Assembly (NCBI GenBank): GCA_963732335.1
Contig: CAVSZO010000039.1
Coordinates: 85,382 to 149,381 of the forward strand
Reading direction: 5' to 3'
Length of the DNA: 64,000 nucleotides
Origin: Desertimonas sp963732335
Lineage (GTDB): Bacteria > Actinomycetota > Acidimicrobiia > Acidimicrobiales > Ilumatobacteraceae
Shown: positions 24,685 to 33,623 of the stretch, one piece after another
How positions within the stretch are numbered: position 1 is the first letter of the stretch
Layout: each line of letters starts with the position of its first letter
Notes under the pieces: generated by a model
What the model was told of the DNA's origin: nothing
Database searches by the model: none
Seen by the model: the letters and a program-made list of their open reading frames with translations, nothing else
Position numbers and translations under genes: made by a program

Positions 24685-24756
24685 AGCGGATGAGGGGAAT
24701 CGAACCCCCGTATTCAGCTTGGGAAGCTAACCGACGTCACCCCCGCTCTCTTCCGC
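24685..24756 (-). tRNA. tRNA-Gly(CCC)-like gene with degenerate D-arm
   Basis: 72 nt on the minus strand. Acceptor GCGGAAG pairs with CATCCGC except for one A-A mismatch. The anticodon stem TTAGC/GCTGA closes the loop TTCCCAA, with anticodon CCC at position 34-36 (24723-24721). The T-arm is GGGGG-TTCGATT-CCCCT. The D-arm lacks T8, A14 and the GG pair and cannot form the usual 4-bp stem. No CCA is encoded. The 3' two-thirds are sound, so this is either a decaying tRNA or one with an unusual D-arm. A tRNA 3' half could also mark an integration site. Confidence 0.5.
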
Positions 24757-25407
24757 CTACCTGCACCTTCCCAGCTAGACGACCGAAAATCCTACTTTGG
24801 GAGTGACTGCTGGTGGCATCTGTTGACAGCTGCTTACGGCTCTTCTAGTCACGTTCTAGTCACGGGCACCTCATTGGCGAGACCCGATCGCCGAAGCACC
24901 ACGGGGGCCGACGTTCCCGACGATTGGCGAGGCAGCGGCAGGCAGACTACTCCCAGCTCGGCATCGAGCTTGTGGCGGTGAGCGACGCCCTCCTCATCGC
25001 CGTCCGCCGGATGGCGCCCCTGGCTGCCACCAACGACCGACGTGATCACTCGCGAGATGGCCGCGCTGGGGACAACGGCACTTCGATGACGCGCCGTCCT
25101 CCCTGTGGCCGCGGATTGTCGGCGACGCCTCATCGGACACGCACCCTGGGCAGCGCGCGGCCTTCCTCGCCACTGAACGCCGCGGGACGCCGTTCGGTGC
25201 GCGCTCAAGGCGGTTGCTGGCGCCCACCCGCAAGCCGCTCGTGCTCGAGACGACGCCGACGCCGATCGCTTGATTCGGTGGCGCTAACAGTCGGCCCTGG
25301 TGCACTTGCTCACACAGCACAGAGTGACCCGCCACCAATGAGAAGTGGTCGAGGCGGCCGTCCAAGTACGGGCCGGCCGGCGCGGCCGCAGCAAGGGGGA
25401 CATCGCG
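24757..25407. other. Gene-poor relic region
   Basis: About 650 bp without a convincing gene. It holds one copy of the 27-bp palindromic repeat family (25172-25198). A short plus-strand run YSQLGIELVAVSDA near 24950 has a redoxin-like look but no Cys motif. Confidence 0.45.
25172..25198. repeat. 27-bp REP-like palindrome, copy 1
   Basis: Arms ACTGAACG and CGTTCGGT around CCGCGGGACGC. 24 of 27 positions agree with the copy at 42973-42999. A third, more diverged copy is at 54264-54290. All lie in gene-free DNA. Confidence 0.6.
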
Positions 25408-25978
25408 ATGAGACCACTTCGATACTCGATCAACGTCACGCTCGACGGCTGCTGCCATCACGAGGCGGGGCTGGTCCCCGGACGAGGAGTCGATGCGCTA
25501 CTGGACCGCACAGTTGGAACGAGCCGATGCCCTGCTGTTCGGCCGGGTGACCTACGAGATGATGGAGTCGGCATGGCGGCATCCGGCGACGGGCACGTGG
25601 CCTGACTGGATGGATGAGTGGGAGATCCCGTTCGCCGAGACCATCGACCGGGCGAAGAAGTACGTCGTGTCGAGCACGCTGAGCGGGGTCGATTGGAATG
25701 CCGAACTGGTGCGAGGCGACTTGGGGCAGACGGTTCAGCGGCTCAAGCAGGAGCCAGGCGAGGGCCTGTTGGTAGGTGGCGTGGCCCTCCCCTTGGCCTT
25801 GGCGGATCTGGGACTGATCGACGAGTACGAGTTCGTTGTGCAGCCGGTTCTGGCGGGCCATGGGCCGACGCTGCTCGCCGGTCTGCGCGAGCGGATCCAG
25901 CTCGAGCTCGTGCATCGCCATGAGTTCCGGTCGGGGGCGGTCGCCCTGCGATACCGGCCCACTCGAGCTACGGCTTGA
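25408..25978 (+). pseudogene. Dihydrofolate-reductase-family protein (RibD C-terminal domain), frameshifted
   Basis: ATG 25408 opens MRPLRYSINVTLDGCCHHEA, the usual start of this family. A one-base insertion in the CCCCGG run near 25479 shifts the frame. It resumes as MRYWTAQLERADALLFGRVT from 25493, with WPDWMDEWEIPFAETIDRAK and the NADPH-binding GEGLLVGGVALPLALADLGL. Joined, the protein is about 190 residues, normal for the family of NADPH-dependent reductases with unknown substrate. The single indel beside a C/G run may be a base-calling error. It reads as a working gene otherwise. Confidence 0.75.
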
Positions 25979-26160
25979 AGTGATTGTCCCTGGCACGTTG
26001 GCCGGCCGCTGCGTGGCGACCCGATGGAGGGAACTGGTGCAGCGGGTTGGGGAACAGAATGTGCGCTCCGACGGTGTCGTTGTCCCCCTGGAAACACGGT
26101 TGATCCCGGTGGCGTATGCCGGTGACTACCCGGGTCACCCGACGATGGGAACGACGTGGC

Positions 26161-26799
26161 TCACACGCCGGCAGCGGCAGCTTCTCCGGACTCGAACTCC
26201 TTGCGGTGCCACCGCAGCACACGGGCGTCAATGTCGACGATCAGCCACCAGCTCGCCGCGTCGCGCGGGTTGCCGCAGACCGCCCCCGGGTTGGCCATGC
26301 AGGCGCCGGTCGCGAGCCAGTCGTAAGACTCGCCCGGAACGGGCCGCACCGCGCGCGTAGCGGCGCCGTCGTAGGCGAAGAGCGCCGGTTCATGCGTATG
26401 GCCGACGAGCCCGAGCGAGCCCACCGGGCGGTCGGGCAGGACTTTTGCGGCAGACGCCTCGGTGAGGAACCCGAGCAGGGGGTGGCGCGGCGAGCCGTGC
26501 CAGCAGTCGATGCCGTGACGGCTGGCCTTTGCGCGGCTCGACAACCTGAACACGTCGCGTCCGCGGGCGACGACCCGGTCTGGTCCGAGCACCCAGGCGT
26601 CGTGATTTCCGGCGATCAGTAGGTCGAGTTGACAAGCCGCACCTACTAGCTCAGCCGTGACCGGCTCGCCCCCGACCAGATCACCGAGACACCAGCGTTC
26701 GTCGACCCCGGCTGCCGCCATGGCGCCGAGCACAGCCAGGAGCCGGTCATGGCGACCGTGCACGTCGGAGCAAACGCCGATCCTCACACCGAGCATCAT
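26161..26799 (-). CDS. Calcineurin-like metallophosphoesterase
   Basis: 212 residues with all family motifs in order: DVHGR (near residue 12), GDLVGG (39), GNHD (64), WHGSPRHPL (99) and GHTHEP (132). These supply the two-metal-site ligands Asp, His, Asp, Asn, His, His. It is a YfcE/ApaH-related cytoplasmic phosphodiesterase or phosphatase; substrate not predictable. Length matches the family. It stands alone, flanked by relic DNA, with no operon partner. Confidence 0.88.
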   Translation of the reverse strand: MMLGVRIGVCSDVHGRHDRLLAVLGAMAAAGVDERWCLGDLVGGEPVTAELVGAACQLDLLIAGNHDAWVLGPDRVVARGRDVFRLSSRAKASRHGIDCWHGSPRHPLLGFLTEASAAKVLPDRPVGSLGLVGHTHEPALFAYDGAATRAVRPVPGESYDWLATGACMANPGAVCGNPRDAASWWLIVDIDARVLRWHRKEFESGEAAAAGV

Positions 26800-27532
26800 T
26801 GTGGCCTACTCCACCTGAAGGTTGGCTTGTTCCGGCAGAACGCCGTCAGGCATCCACGACACCCCTACGTGCTCACTCATGCGCGGGACGACTACGCTTG
26901 GCGGTCACTCCCATCCGCGACAGAACGACGGATCGGCATTAACGTCATCAAGGCGTCGAACGTTGACCGTGTCTGGTCTTGACGCCGACGACCAACGTCC
27001 TCTCGCAACCGAATGCGACAGCGCGACGTTCGGTCGCGTCGACGGCGACTGTCGAGCCAATGTTTCAGCACTGGATCGGCACGTGAGGCCCGTCACCCTC
27101 AGCGCCGCGTCGCGAACCCGATCTCTGCCGAGTCTGGAGCGCTCGCCGGAGCAAGCACGGACGGTTGCTTGCCTCCACCAGAGCGCCGTCGAGCCGGCGA
27201 ACTCGGACACGGCGACCGCGTCGATATCGGCCGCTGTTATCGGATTGTGAACACTGGCCATCGCTCATCGACACTGCCGTCATCTGTTGCCCGACGCCCG
27301 AGACGCCCAGAGCGAAGATTGGGAGTGTGGCAGTCCTTGGACCCAGTGGATGTGTTGCCCGACTGTCGCGACACGCTCGCGCTGTTCACGTGTGAGCTTG
27401 GTACGAAACGTTGCACCCGGCCCATCGGTGCCAAACTCGCCGGCCAGCCGCCAGTCGTCACCGTCGGTGCCCGGCTCCACTTGCGGATCGTGCCGGCGCG
27501 ATCGCGATCGACGGTCGAACGACGCGATCCCG
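26800..27532. other. Gene-free stretch
   Basis: About 730 bp. Frames are open by chance on both strands, but none shows a family motif or coding bias I would trust. Confidence 0.45.
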
Positions 27533-27883
27533 CCGACACCGGCCCGAGCAGCAGCTGGTCGTAGGCGGCGGCGGTGATGTCGGCGATGTCGTCGAGACGG
27601 CCGACGGATGCCCACCGCTGCCGCGTGCACAGCTGGCCGATGCGGCGCCGGATCGCGAGGCGCCAGTCGGGCGCGGGGTCGCCGCTACCGTCCCAGCCGC
27701 GCACGCCGGGCCACGCGGCGAGGAACGTGTCCTGCAGGGCGTCGGCGACGATGACGGTGGTCGGCACGGCGCCGGCGTGGCCGGGCATGCACCCACGGCG
27801 CCACGGGCGATGATGCAGGTTGGCGAGCGTGCCACGGTCGCGGTCGCGATCGCGGCCACGAGCTCCGCATCGGAGAACTTCAC
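27533..27883 (-). pseudogene. Decayed ECF sigma factor gene
   Basis: GTG 27883 opens VKFSDAELVAAIATATVAR, resembling TDDQLVVAIAGASNDALAEL of the intact factor at 28467. A frameshift follows. In the next frame VADALQDTFLAAWPGVRGWD and RLAIRRRIGQLCTRQRW are clear sigma region 2, aligning to EALQDTFVAVWKAASSFDGS. Region 4 is missing. It is a broken paralogue, on the opposite strand and about 600 bp from the working gene. Confidence 0.7.
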
Positions 27884-28466
27884 GACCTGCCATCCACCCT
27901 CGCCGCGCCGGTTACCAGCAACCATGTCCCGTCTGCCGCGCATTCCCCCCGCCGCGATTCAGTGGTCCGCGCAGAATCGAATCGGTGTATCAGACACGCA
28001 TGCCCCCTGGCGGGGGCACCTTGGGGCATGAGAATCTGTAGGGATCGCCGGTCGACGTCGGAACCTCAATGGCGCTCGGAGCCCGAGTGTCAGACTGATC
28101 GCGAGGGTCAACATAGGCACCTTGGATTGTTCTTCGAGCACGTACGTCAGATTCTCTGACCGCCTGATCCCCACGGGCGCAACCTGTACTCCGGCCAGCC
28201 CGACATCAACGTCGGTGTCGGGCTCTTTACACGCCCCCCGCGGGCCAGCATCTTGACTTGGCAGCGCAAACACCCTGGTAGCGGGTCGGGGGGTTCTCAC
28301 GTCAGAAGGTGCTCGAACCTCAACGAACCCCGCGGGATCGGTGCAGAACGGTGCCTGAATGTCACGATCAGCTGGTTTGGTGAACCGTGGGGGCGGGTTG
28401 CCGCGACAGTGGAGTGTGCCTGCTGACCGCGTGCCTGCCGAGCGCACGCCGTCGCGTGTGGCCACG
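27884..28466. other. Intergenic region with hairpin
   Basis: No gene. At 27999-28030, CATGCCCC and GGGGCATG form a perfect 8-bp stem with a second CCCCC/GGGGG pair inside, possibly a terminator or operator. The autoregulated promoter expected for an ECF operon should lie in the right part, but I cannot place it. Confidence 0.4.
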
Positions 28467-28982
28467 ATGACCGACGACCAGCTGGTCGTGGCCATCGCGG
28501 GCGCCAGCAACGACGCACTCGCGGAGCTCTATCGCCGCCACGCCCCGTGGCTTCTTGCTCGCCTGCGGCACCGCTGCGCCGACGACGGCATCGTGGCCGA
28601 GGCGCTGCAGGACACCTTCGTCGCCGTGTGGAAGGCGGCCTCGTCGTTCGACGGCAGCGGCGCGGCAGGCGCCTGGCTGTGGGGTATCGCCATCCGCCGG
28701 CTCATCGGCCAGCTGCGCAAGCGCCACCCTGAGCCGATGCTGGTCGAGGAGCGCTGGGGCGGTGCGGTCAGCGCCGAGGAGCTCGTGCTCCTCGGTACCG
28801 AGCACGGCGATCTCGCCGGTGCGCTCGACGGCCTGTCGCCGGAGTTGCGTGCCGTCGTCCAGGCCACCGTGCTCGACGGTCTGACCACCCGCGAAGCAGG
28901 CCGGCTGCTCGGGATCCCCGCCGGCACCGTGAAGACGAGGATGATGCGCGCCCGCGCCGAGATGAGAGGAGCGCTGACATGA
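28467..28982 (+). CDS. ECF-family RNA polymerase sigma factor
   Basis: About 171 residues from ATG 28467 (MTDDQLVVAIAGASNDAL); longer frames exist upstream. Region 2 is LAELYRRHAPWLLARLRH through EALQDTFVAVWKAASSFDG, with AWLWGIAIRRLIGQLRKR at its end. Region 4 is LSPELRAVVQATVLDGLTTR and IPAGTVKTRMMRARAEMRG, an HTH that reads the -35. The stop overlaps the anti-sigma ATG (ATGA). It probably directs its own operon, which includes an ABC exporter. Stimulus unknown. Confidence 0.9.
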   Translation: MTDDQLVVAIAGASNDALAELYRRHAPWLLARLRHRCADDGIVAEALQDTFVAVWKAASSFDGSGAAGAWLWGIAIRRLIGQLRKRHPEPMLVEERWGGAVSAEELVLLGTEHGDLAGALDGLSPELRAVVQATVLDGLTTREAGRLLGIPAGTVKTRMMRARAEMRGALT

Positions 28983-29808
28983 GCTGGCACATCAGCCCAG
29001 CTGCCGCAAAGGACTACGTCGGACAGCGCCGCAGCGGGTCGGCCGTCGCCTCGATCGAGGCTCACCTGCCGACCTGTGGCGAGTGCCGGCGGCTGGTCGC
29101 CGACGTCACGGCGGCGACGCACGAGCCGCTGCTCGGCTTGGTCTGGCAGCGCGTCACAACCGCGCTCGACGACGCCACCCGCCCGTGGAGCGAACGGGCC
29201 CTCACCCGCGTCGGGCTCTCCACCGAGACCGGCTCGCCTGCTCGGCGCCACCAGCCGGGCCCGGCTGTCGTTCCTTTTCGCCACGCTGCTCACGGTCGGC
29301 ATCGCGTTCGTCGCCGCTCGCAGCGGCCGCGACGCGGCAGTTCGGCGCCTTCCTCTCCGTCGCCGCGCTCGGGCCGCTCGTGGCGACCGCGCTGGCCTTC
29401 GGCCACCGCGTCGACCCCGCGCACGACGCTCATCACCACCGCACCGACATCGGTGTGGCGGATCGTGCTGCTGCGCACTGCGGCATCGCTCATCCCCGCG
29501 GTCGCCATTACCGGCCTCGCCAGCCTCATCGTGCACGAGCGCGGGTGGGTGGCGATGGCCTGGCTGCTGCCGGGCATCGCCATGGCGGTCGTGTCGCTCG
29601 CCCTGTCGACCTGGGTGCCGATCGAGCACGCCGCGCTCGGCGTCGGCCACCGCGTGGATCGCCGCCCCGGTCGTCGCCTCGTGGCCTGCGGCGGATCTGA
29701 TCGACGCCGTCCGCCGGACCCGGTCAGCTCGTCGCCGTCGGCCTAGTTGCGCTCGCCGCGGTCGTGATCATCAGTCGCCGTTCGTTCCTCGACTTCCGGG
29801 AGACCTGA
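28979..29808 (+). pseudogene. Zinc-binding anti-sigma factor, membrane-anchored, multiply frameshifted
   Basis: Starts ATG 28979: MSWHISPAAAKDYVGQRR, with the zf-HC2 motif HLPTCGEC (His-x3-Cys-x2-Cys). Frames then change several times. Recoverable pieces are ARLSFLFATLLTVGIAFVAA, FGAFLSVAALGPLVATALAF, SLIPAVAITGLASLIV, MAWLLPGIAMAVVSLAL, AWIAAPVVASWPAADLIDA and a last helix LVAVGLVALAAVVIISRR ending TGA 29806-29808. Pieced together this is a roughly 275-residue anti-sigma with about six membrane helices. Four or five indels are needed, so either the gene is dead or this stretch is poorly base-called. Confidence 0.7.
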
Positions 29809-30681
29809 TGGACACCTTTGACAAGACGTACGTCCACGTCCACCAGCTGACCAAGTCCTACGGACGCCAGACAGCGCTCGACGGCGTGTCGCTCGAACTC
29901 GGCCCCGGCATCACAGGCCTGCTCGGCCGCAACGGCGCCGGCAAGACGACGCTGCTGCGCATCCTGGCCACCGGACTGGCGCGGTCGAGCGGAGACGTGC
30001 GCGTAGTCGGCGAGGACCCCGAGGACGCTGTCGGGGCGGCTCGCCATCCGCCGCCAGCTCGGCTATGTGCCACAGGAGAGCGCGTTGTACGAGAGCTTCA
30101 CGCCGTTCGACTTCGTCGACTACGTGGCGATCCTGAAGGAGCACACCGACCGCGCCGCCCGCCACGCCGAGGTGCGCCGCGTCCTCGACGCGGTCGATCT
30201 CGGCGACGTGACCCGCAAGAAGATCCGCAAGCTGTCGGGCGGCATGAAGCGGCGGGTCTCGCTCGCCCAGGCGCTGCTCGGCGATCCCCGCCTGCTCGTG
30301 CTCGACGAGCCGACCGTCGGCCTCGACCCCGAGCAGCGACTGCGGTTCCGCCAGCTCATCTCGCGCCACGCCGACCGGCGCTGCGTCGTGCTCTCGACCC
30401 ACATGACCGAGGACGTCGAGGCGTTGTGCGACCGCGTCATCGTCATCGACGAAGGCGTCGTCCGCTTCGACGGGACGCCGGTCGAGCTGACCGAGACCGC
30501 CCGCGGCAACGTGTGGATCGCCGACCGGCCCGACCCGGGCGCGCTCGTCTCGTGGCGCACGGGCGAGGGCCGACATCGCCACATCGGCTCGGCACCCGCC
30601 GATGCCGAACTCGTCACCCCGACCCTGCAGGATGGCTACCTCCTGCTGTCCGGCGGGCTCAGCGAGGAGGTCGCCGCGTGA
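29808..30681 (+). CDS. ABC transporter ATP-binding protein (frameshift near 30033)
   Basis: ATG 29808 overlaps the anti-sigma stop. The first 75 codons give HVHQLTKSYGRQTALDGVSL and Walker A GLLGRNGAGKTTLL. At a GGGG run near 30033 the frame slips by one. The rest, from about 30040, gives RQLGYVPQESALYESFTP (Q-loop), signature LSGGMKRRVSLAQALLG, Walker B RLLVLDEPTVGLDPEQ and the switch His in VVLSTHMTED. Repaired, it is about 290 residues, a normal ABC-2-type exporter ATPase. It overlaps the permease start as GTGA. The homopolymer location makes a sequencing error likely. Confidence 0.85.
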
Positions 30682-31559
30682 ACGCCGAGCTCGCCCTGGC
30701 TCGAGTCGAAGGGACGCGCCTTTTGCGCAACCCGTTGGTGTGGCTCGCCGTCATCCCGTCGGCGATGTGGGTCAACGAGGCCAAGGCCGTGCTCGACCGG
30801 CGAGAGGCAGAGGACATCGTCTATCTGCTGACCGGCTACGCGCTGCTGCTCCCCGGCTTCGCCGCCGTGGTCGTGACCGTCCTCGCCGTGCTGCGCAGCC
30901 GGTTGGCGCATGCCGACGACCTGCTCGACACACTTCCCGTCGGGCGGGCGCAACGGTCCGTCGCGCACGGATGGTCGACGGCTGCCAACGCGGTGTATGG
31001 CGCGGTCATCATCGCCGCCGCCTACCTCTACCTGTGGCCGTCGTCGACGCCCGGCTTCTTCTCCGACGACTCGACGCCGTCCATCCTCGAAGTCCCTCGT
31101 CCCAACGTCGCCCAGATGCTGCAGGGGCCGATCGCGCTCGCCGCCGTCGCCGCCGGGGTCGTCGCGCTCGTGCGCTGGGTGCCGACGTGGCTCGTCGCCG
31201 TTCCCCTGTTCTTCCTGTTGTCCATCCAAGGCCTGTGGTTCGGGATCTTCAACGGCGAGTCGACCTCGTGGTTCACGTGGCTGTGGCCACTGTCGACCGG
31301 CATCGTCCAAGACGGCTGGGTCGGCGGGTGCGGCGAGGGCGAGGCCTGCCAATTGTTGCTCACCGGCTTTGACTGGACTACACCGTGGTGGCACCTCGGC
31401 TACCTCCTCGCGCTCGGGGTGTGGTTCATCACGATCGCCGTCCTGCGCAACCGCCGCGACCGGGCGGCGTGGACGGCGTTCGCCGTCTCGCTCTCCGCAA
31501 CCATCGGCTTAGCGCTGATCCAGGCCGCGGTGCACATGCGGCCGCTGTACACGCATTGA
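30678..31559 (+). CDS. ABC-2-type transporter permease
   Basis: 293 residues from GTG 30678. It begins VNAELALARVEGTRLLRNPL, typical of ABC-2 permeases, then has about six membrane helices: VYLLTGYALLLPGFAAVVV, AVYGAVIIAAAYLYLW, IALAAVAAGVVALV, WLVAVPLFFLLSIQGLWFG, HLGYLLALGVWFITIAVL and a last one near 275. The extracytoplasmic loop has two Cys (GGCGEGEACQ). It overlaps both neighbours by 4 bases, so it is tightly coupled to the ATPase and the next membrane protein. Exported substrate unknown. Confidence 0.85.
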   Translation: MNAELALARVEGTRLLRNPLVWLAVIPSAMWVNEAKAVLDRREAEDIVYLLTGYALLLPGFAAVVVTVLAVLRSRLAHADDLLDTLPVGRAQRSVAHGWSTAANAVYGAVIIAAAYLYLWPSSTPGFFSDDSTPSILEVPRPNVAQMLQGPIALAAVAAGVVALVRWVPTWLVAVPLFFLLSIQGLWFGIFNGESTSWFTWLWPLSTGIVQDGWVGGCGEGEACQLLLTGFDWTTPWWHLGYLLALGVWFITIAVLRNRRDRAAWTAFAVSLSATIGLALIQAAVHMRPLYTH

Positions 31560-32272
31560 GCCACACTCCCAGCACAGCGCGCGGCGTGGTCGCCTCGTAC
31601 CTCGACCGGCACGTCCTGCGCCGCCTGCCCCTCACCACGCTCGGCGCCGCGGCGCTGCTGTCGGGCGGCTTCGTGTGGGCTTGGGCGACACGCCGACCGG
31701 AGGGCGTCCATCTCGTCGGCTACCTGCGCTGTCCCACGGTCGTGCTGGCGGCGTCCGCCGCGCAGTTCCTCGACGACGTCGGCGCTCCCCTCCTTGACGT
31801 CACGCCACGCGGACGCCGCCGCCGACGCGCCGTCGACGCGTTCGTCGCGCTCGCGCTCGTGCTCGCGGCATGGGTGGCCGTGGCAATGGTCGGCTTCGTC
31901 CTCGTCGACCGGGCCGAGCTGCTCCCCGACCAGTTCCCCTGGGGCGCCAGCCTGCTCGAGGTGACGGCGCTGACCATGCTCGGCTTCGTCGTGATGACCG
32001 TCGCCATGCTGCTGACCGGGCCGGGCAGTGGCGGTCGCGTCGCCTTGATGATCGGCGTCGCCGCCCTGGGCACCCTCGCCATCCCTCAGACGAACGCCTG
32101 GCTCTGGCCGGCGGTGCCTTTCGGCAGCGCCTGGCGCGACGCCCACCTGCGCTGGGCGGTGCTCGCCGCTATCGCGCTCGGCGCGCTCGTCATGCTGTCA
32201 CGCGACCCAGCGCGGCGCAGCCTCGTCACGGCTTGGCGCGTCGCCAGCGTCGACACGGCGGAAGACCGTTGA
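31556..32272 (+). CDS. Second membrane subunit of the ABC exporter operon
   Basis: About 238 residues. TTG 31556 overlaps the permease stop (TTGA); GTG 31586 is an alternative. Six hydrophobic helices include LTTLGAAALLSGGFVWAWA, FVALALVLAAWVAVAMVGFV, LTMLGFVVMTVAMLLTG and WAVLAAIALGALVML. No recognised domain beyond a permease-like topology. As the last gene of the operon it is likely the partner half of an asymmetric exporter, or an accessory membrane protein. Confidence 0.75.
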   Translation: MSHTPSTARGVVASYLDRHVLRRLPLTTLGAAALLSGGFVWAWATRRPEGVHLVGYLRCPTVVLAASAAQFLDDVGAPLLDVTPRGRRRRRAVDAFVALALVLAAWVAVAMVGFVLVDRAELLPDQFPWGASLLEVTALTMLGFVVMTVAMLLTGPGSGGRVALMIGVAALGTLAIPQTNAWLWPAVPFGSAWRDAHLRWAVLAAIALGALVMLSRDPARRSLVTAWRVASVDTAEDR

Positions 32273-33623
32273 CGGCGTGGTCCGATGGGTGAAGCCCGCG
32301 GGCGGGTGAACGCAAGCTCGGAGGCGAACGCGATGCACATGAGGTTCCGACGTGATGTCCGACTTCGCGTGCCCGATATCGCTCAGTTCACGCACGTCGA
32401 GCGCGCCTGTAGGTGCCGTTCGTGGCGCAACCCGGACGGTCGCGACGAGATGTCCGAATTCGTCATTCCAAGAAACCCTCCGTGACGCGATGCGATGCGC
32501 CCATCCGGTAAGTGCCGGTACCCCCGCTCGCAAAATGCAAGCACTCAGCTCGACCTCGACCGGCAGGGGCGCGACAGATCAGACGGGTCGGCGCTCGGCG
32601 CCGAGACCCGCCCGGGAGCTCAATGGCGGCACCGAGCCGACCGTTGCATGCCAGGCCTCGGCGGCGGTTACGCGACAGAACGCGCAGAGCCCGTCGTCGG
32701 ATAGGCGCGGACCGCTGCCGTTGTCGGTGTCTGGCCTGTACTGAACGTCCGCTCCGATGATGAACAGCCGGCGACGGGCTCGAACTGCGGCAAAGTCGTT
32801 GGTAAGGAATGCGTCCACGGTGCGGACGTACTCCTTACCGGCCACGTGTCCTGCAGTACCGCGCTTTCACGGAACTCGGCTGGAAGGCGCCCCATCCGCG
32901 CCGTGCGAGCGACGGCTTGCCGGAGGAACGGCGTTCGACGAGGGCGTCGGCATCAAGAACTCCGTGCGGAGCAGGCGCGCAAGTTCGGACATCCCGTCGC
33001 GGAGGTCCGGGTGCGCCGGGGACGGCAGTTGGAGGACGCGCGAGCGGCCGTCGATCCGCGCATTACCGGATGGCGCGATTCGGACATCGGGGGATGAACG
33101 CGCCCGGCGGGAGGAACGGCACTTTGGCCGCGCCCGAAGGCGCCTGGGCCGGCGCGATAGAGGACGCGTGAACTCGGACATCGCGCCGTGGCGGCCGGAG
33201 CGCGGCCGTGTCTGGGCACTTGTCGGACGCCGCTGGAGTGGTCGAGTTGAGCGTTCCGGTTGAGTTATCCGGATGCTGCGCGAGCCCGCTTGCCGGCTTC
33301 GGGTCGGCACATCGATGAGGCGCATCCCTGCTCGGGGACGGGCGTTCTCGGACACCTCGCGGCCACGCTCACGGTCGCGTGGCGGCTGCGTTGAGCAGCG
33401 GCGTCACTGGAACCGGTCGTCGGGTCCGTAGGCCGGGAGCTGTAGAGCCTCGCCCTTCGCATCGCTGGCTCGATGGTTAACGCGGAGCCCATCGAGGTCG
33501 GTTACGTCAGAGAGGCGGGCCAGTTCTCTGCGCCGTCGTTGAGCGATCGTTTTCGGATCACGCGGTGAGCGGTGCGACCACATGTTGGTCCGTGGTCTGA
33601 GCCGAGGTGTGGCTGCCTGCTGG
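32273..33623. other. 1.35-kb gene-free region of degenerate repeats
   Basis: No gene with recognisable motifs on either strand. It contains a 270-bp repeat shared with 49.1 kb. It also contains at least six scattered copies of a TCGGACATC-like core (near 32357, 32448, 32988, 33080, 33174, 33348), in both orientations, often followed by CGTCGCG. Confidence 0.5.
32590..32860. repeat. 270-bp diverged repeat, copy 1 (partner 49100-49370)
   Basis: About 80% identical by eye to 49100-49370, same orientation. On the minus strand both copies encode a similar short peptide (GKEYVR, then AFLTND, RARRRL, IIGAD, QYRPD). Differences fall at first as well as third codon positions, so I do not call it a gene. 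Confidence 0.7.

Noticed and set aside
24924..25100. Redoxin-like run YSQLGIELVAVSDA
   Set aside because: Only a dozen residues fit, no Cys motif is present and both ends break off.
27065..27283. Small frames around 27.0-27.3 kb as genes
   Set aside because: Frames overlap on both strands, with no motif, ribosome site or conserved neighbour.
32579..32845. 88-codon frame inside the 270-bp repeat as a gene
   Set aside because: Its twin at 49.1 kb shows changes at all codon positions and different ends, which speaks against selection on the peptide.
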